Part shown: positions 32,894 through 34,666 of the stretch, piece after piece | How positions within the stretch are numbered: the first letter of the stretch is position 1 | Layout of the letters: each line of letters begins with the position of its first letter | IMG/VR virus record: IMGVR_UViG_3300045996_000470 | Coordinates: 1-34,666 of that record | DNA from: a virus | Length of the DNA stretch: 34,666 bases | Direction: 5' to 3' (one strand) | Position numbers and translations under genes: made by a program | The notes under the pieces: generated by a model | The model's input: only the letters and a program-made list of their open reading frames with translations | What the model was told of the DNA's origin: nothing | The model's database searches: none

Positions 32894-34340
32894 GTTACAA
32901 GAAAGTCTAGCTCAAAAATTCTCTAAACTTCCTATAGAAGAGCAGGAGAAGATTTGGAATAACATGACTCCTGCCCAGATGAACCAACTCAATTATGATT
33001 GGAACTGGTGGGGAAGACCCAAACAATTAAAGTGTTTTGAAGAAGATAACTGGTCAACATTCCTTTATCTTTGTGGTCGTGGATTTGGAAAGACTAGAAC
33101 GGGAACTGAATGGGTTAAGCATATAGCTGAAACTCGTCCGGGGTCATACATTGCAGTGGTTGGCCCTACTACACAATCTGTTAACCGTACACTGGTGGAA
33201 GGTCCAACCGGACTTACAACTATTTGTGACCCTAGTACTATTCACTACCAACGTACTAAAGCTCAAATTAGGTGGAAGAATGGTTCCGTTGCTATGCTTT
33301 ATTCTGCTGAAAAGCCTGACCGTTTGAGAGGTCCAAACCATCACTACGCGCTGGCTGACGAAATCGTAGCTTGGAAGAACCCTGAAACTTGGGACATGCT
33401 TAAGTTTACACTTCGTATTGGAGTGCGCCCCCAAACCCTTGTAACCACTACACCCAGACCAACGGACTTGGTACTGAAGATTATTGGTGGAGAGGACAAT
33501 GTAGGCAGAGTCAACTCTCACGACTATATAAGATTTAAAAAGACAATAATTGTAAGAGGAACAACTTTTGAGAATACTGCACTATCAGAAGACGCTTTAG
33601 CAGAGTATAAGGACATTTATTTTGATACTGTGATGGGTGACCAAGAGCTTTATGCTAAGTTGCTTGTTAACATTCAGGGAGCGTTATTCAAGAAGGAATG
33701 GATTAGGCATCATGGAGCCTATGCTGATTGGCAACAAACCGAAGAGCCAAGACCAGAACCAGTTTACGTTCAAACAGTGGTCGCAGTTGACCCCGCCGCT
33801 ACTGCTAAAACACACAGCGACCAAACAGCTATCTGTGTGGTGTCCAAAGGAGAGGACGGTAGGTACTATGTTCGCCATTGCGAAGGACATCAATTATCTC
33901 CAGATAAATGGGCGCAAGAAGTAGTTAAGGCTTATTACAAATACAATGCCAACAAGATTGTAGTGGAAGTGAATAACGGAGGAGATATGGTAGAGAATAC
34001 CATCAGACACGTAAAAAGTTATGTTCGTAATAAGAGAACTTATACAGTGGATGCGTATTCTATACCCGTTGAGAAAATTCACGCTAAGAAAGGAAAGTTT
34101 TTGCGAGCAGAAGAGGTTGCTCTTTTGTACGAACAGGGAAGGGTTACCCACATCCACTCTTTCACTGAGTTAGAATCTCAGATGATTGTGTTTAAAGGAG
34201 AACCCAACGGAGCAGATGACTTGGTAGACGCTATGGTTTATGGTATCAAAGAGCTAGCAGGAGTGCGCTTAGTTGAATCCACACGACCAATAGTTATAGG
34301 AGAAGGACTGGTCAGCGATAGGCTGTCTTTGTTATACTAA
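32886..34340 (+). CDS. terL: Terminase large subunit, 484 aa
   Basis: The ATPase domain has Walker A CGRGFGKT (63-70), coupling region and Walker B HYALADEI (about 153-160) with Asp158/Glu159. The RNase H-like nuclease domain shows VVAVDPAAT (Asp302), HSDQTAICVV, VVEVNNGG (Glu361) and the final GADDLVDAMVYG (Asp444/445). This is the DNA-packaging motor and headful or site-specific nuclease. Length is typical. It overlaps the small terminase by 8 nt, and the next gene starts 1 nt after its stop. Confidence 0.97.
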   Translation: MSELQESLAQKFSKLPIEEQEKIWNNMTPAQMNQLNYDWNWWGRPKQLKCFEEDNWSTFLYLCGRGFGKTRTGTEWVKHIAETRPGSYIAVVGPTTQSVNRTLVEGPTGLTTICDPSTIHYQRTKAQIRWKNGSVAMLYSAEKPDRLRGPNHHYALADEIVAWKNPETWDMLKFTLRIGVRPQTLVTTTPRPTDLVLKIIGGEDNVGRVNSHDYIRFKKTIIVRGTTFENTALSEDALAEYKDIYFDTVMGDQELYAKLLVNIQGALFKKEWIRHHGAYADWQQTEEPRPEPVYVQTVVAVDPAATAKTHSDQTAICVVSKGEDGRYYVRHCEGHQLSPDKWAQEVVKAYYKYNANKIVVEVNNGGDMVENTIRHVKSYVRNKRTYTVDAYSIPVEKIHAKKGKFLRAEEVALLYEQGRVTHIHSFTELESQMIVFKGEPNGADDLVDAMVYGIKELAGVRLVESTRPIVIGEGLVSDRLSLLY

Positions 34341-34341
34341 T

Positions 34342-34666
34342 ATGGCAGAAGGACTTAGAGTGGGTAAGTTTTGGTTCAGTTCACTAGTTCCTAAAGAAGT
34401 GCTGGACACTTGCAAGGACACCTTGCTAAAATATGAATGTTTGATTCCTAATTGGTGTAATGAAGTTAGGGTTTATTGGGATGCAGAGGGAAATTCTCCG
34501 GATGATGGAGAAAACACAGCGACAGCTTATATCTCAACAAACTATGCCTACAGATTCGCTTCTCTTAATATCTGTCCTCCGTTTCTTTCAGAGGAAATTG
34601 AAGACAGGGAAACCAGATTAAAGCATGAACTTTGTCACATCGTCAGTTCTCCTTTGGTTTCTTATG
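34342..34666 (+). CDS. HExxH metallopeptidase-like protein, N-terminal part (partial)
   Basis: An ATG 1 nt after the terminase stop opens a frame that runs off the right edge (108 residues visible). Near its end is KHELCHIV, a zinc-protease HExxH motif, preceded by an alpha/beta region (NEVRVYWDAEG, ATAYISTNYAYRFASLNI). Such small HExxH proteins occur in phages next to terminase genes. The rest of the active site lies beyond the window, so activity is unproven. Confidence 0.55.
   Translation, partial: MAEGLRVGKFWFSSLVPKEVLDTCKDTLLKYECLIPNWCNEVRVYWDAEGNSPDDGENTATAYISTNYAYRFASLNICPPFLSEEIEDRETRLKHELCHIVSSPLVSY

Noticed and set aside
1-34666. Complete recoding of TAG as a sense codon
   Set aside because: About seven plausible genes end at TAG with sensible downstream signals, so only partial suppression is supported.

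Overview
The window is part of a tailed double-stranded DNA phage genome (Caudoviricetes). It has a terminase large subunit with ATPase and nuclease motifs, a probable small terminase, baseplate and tail-fibre proteins, a GH19-type endolysin, holin-like and spanin-like membrane proteins, and many phage-type HNH/GIY-YIG nucleases. Every gene I can support is on the + strand. The genome is AT-rich. Lipobox and Sec-type signal peptides plus a spanin-like lysis set suggest a host with two membranes, but I cannot name the host.

Layout. 1-7.5 kb: small hypotheticals, a hemerythrin-like (HHE) protein, then a fibre/appendage block with two proteins built from about 59 copies of a 14-residue QTGxARIQ-type repeat and a BppU-like protein. 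7.5-14.4 kb: accessory genes mixed with tRNAs (NADAR protein, secreted Arg/Tyr-rich protein, lipoprotein, membrane-anchored phospholipase A2-like protein, proteinase K-like protease, three HNH-type genes). 14.4-19.6 kb: a 1324-residue tail fibre and associated Ig/BppU-like proteins. 19.7-28.7 kb: a second accessory and tRNA region (HNH genes, an A1S_2505-type protein, lipoprotein, holin-like protein, two Lys-rich mini-proteins, a Mom-like DNA-modification enzyme with a dNMP kinase, several structured RNAs). 28.7-34.7 kb: GIY-YIG nuclease, lysis cassette, a stand-alone response-regulator receiver, terminase subunits, and the start of an HExxH protein.

The most unusual content is the RNA. I find 19 tRNA genes plus one tRNA-like minihelix, all with encoded CCA. 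(1) tRNAs abut reading frames: stop codons end 0-6 nt before many tRNA 5' ends (once overlapping by 2 nt), and start codons lie 4-8 nt after the CCA, without a Shine-Dalgarno site. (2) Seven separate promoters (TTGACT/TTGCAA, about 17 bp, TATAAT-like) put an ATG 5-8 nt after the -10 box, and two more do so for mini-ORFs, so leaderless mRNAs are predicted. Together these suggest a mitochondria-like tRNA punctuation scheme feeding leaderless translation. (3) Three tRNAs carry the T-loop AGCGTTA instead of TTCNANY, and these lack GG in the D-loop and carry AAGT instead, which suggests a replaced tRNA elbow. (4) Arg, Thr, Lys and Ile tRNAs carry 14-26 nt variable arms, often GAAA-capped, normally limited to Leu/Ser/Tyr. 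(5) One tRNA has anticodon CTA (amber suppressor), and an HNH gene has an in-frame upstream ATG-TTG-TAG start.

All functional calls come from reading motifs by eye; no database or folding program was run.
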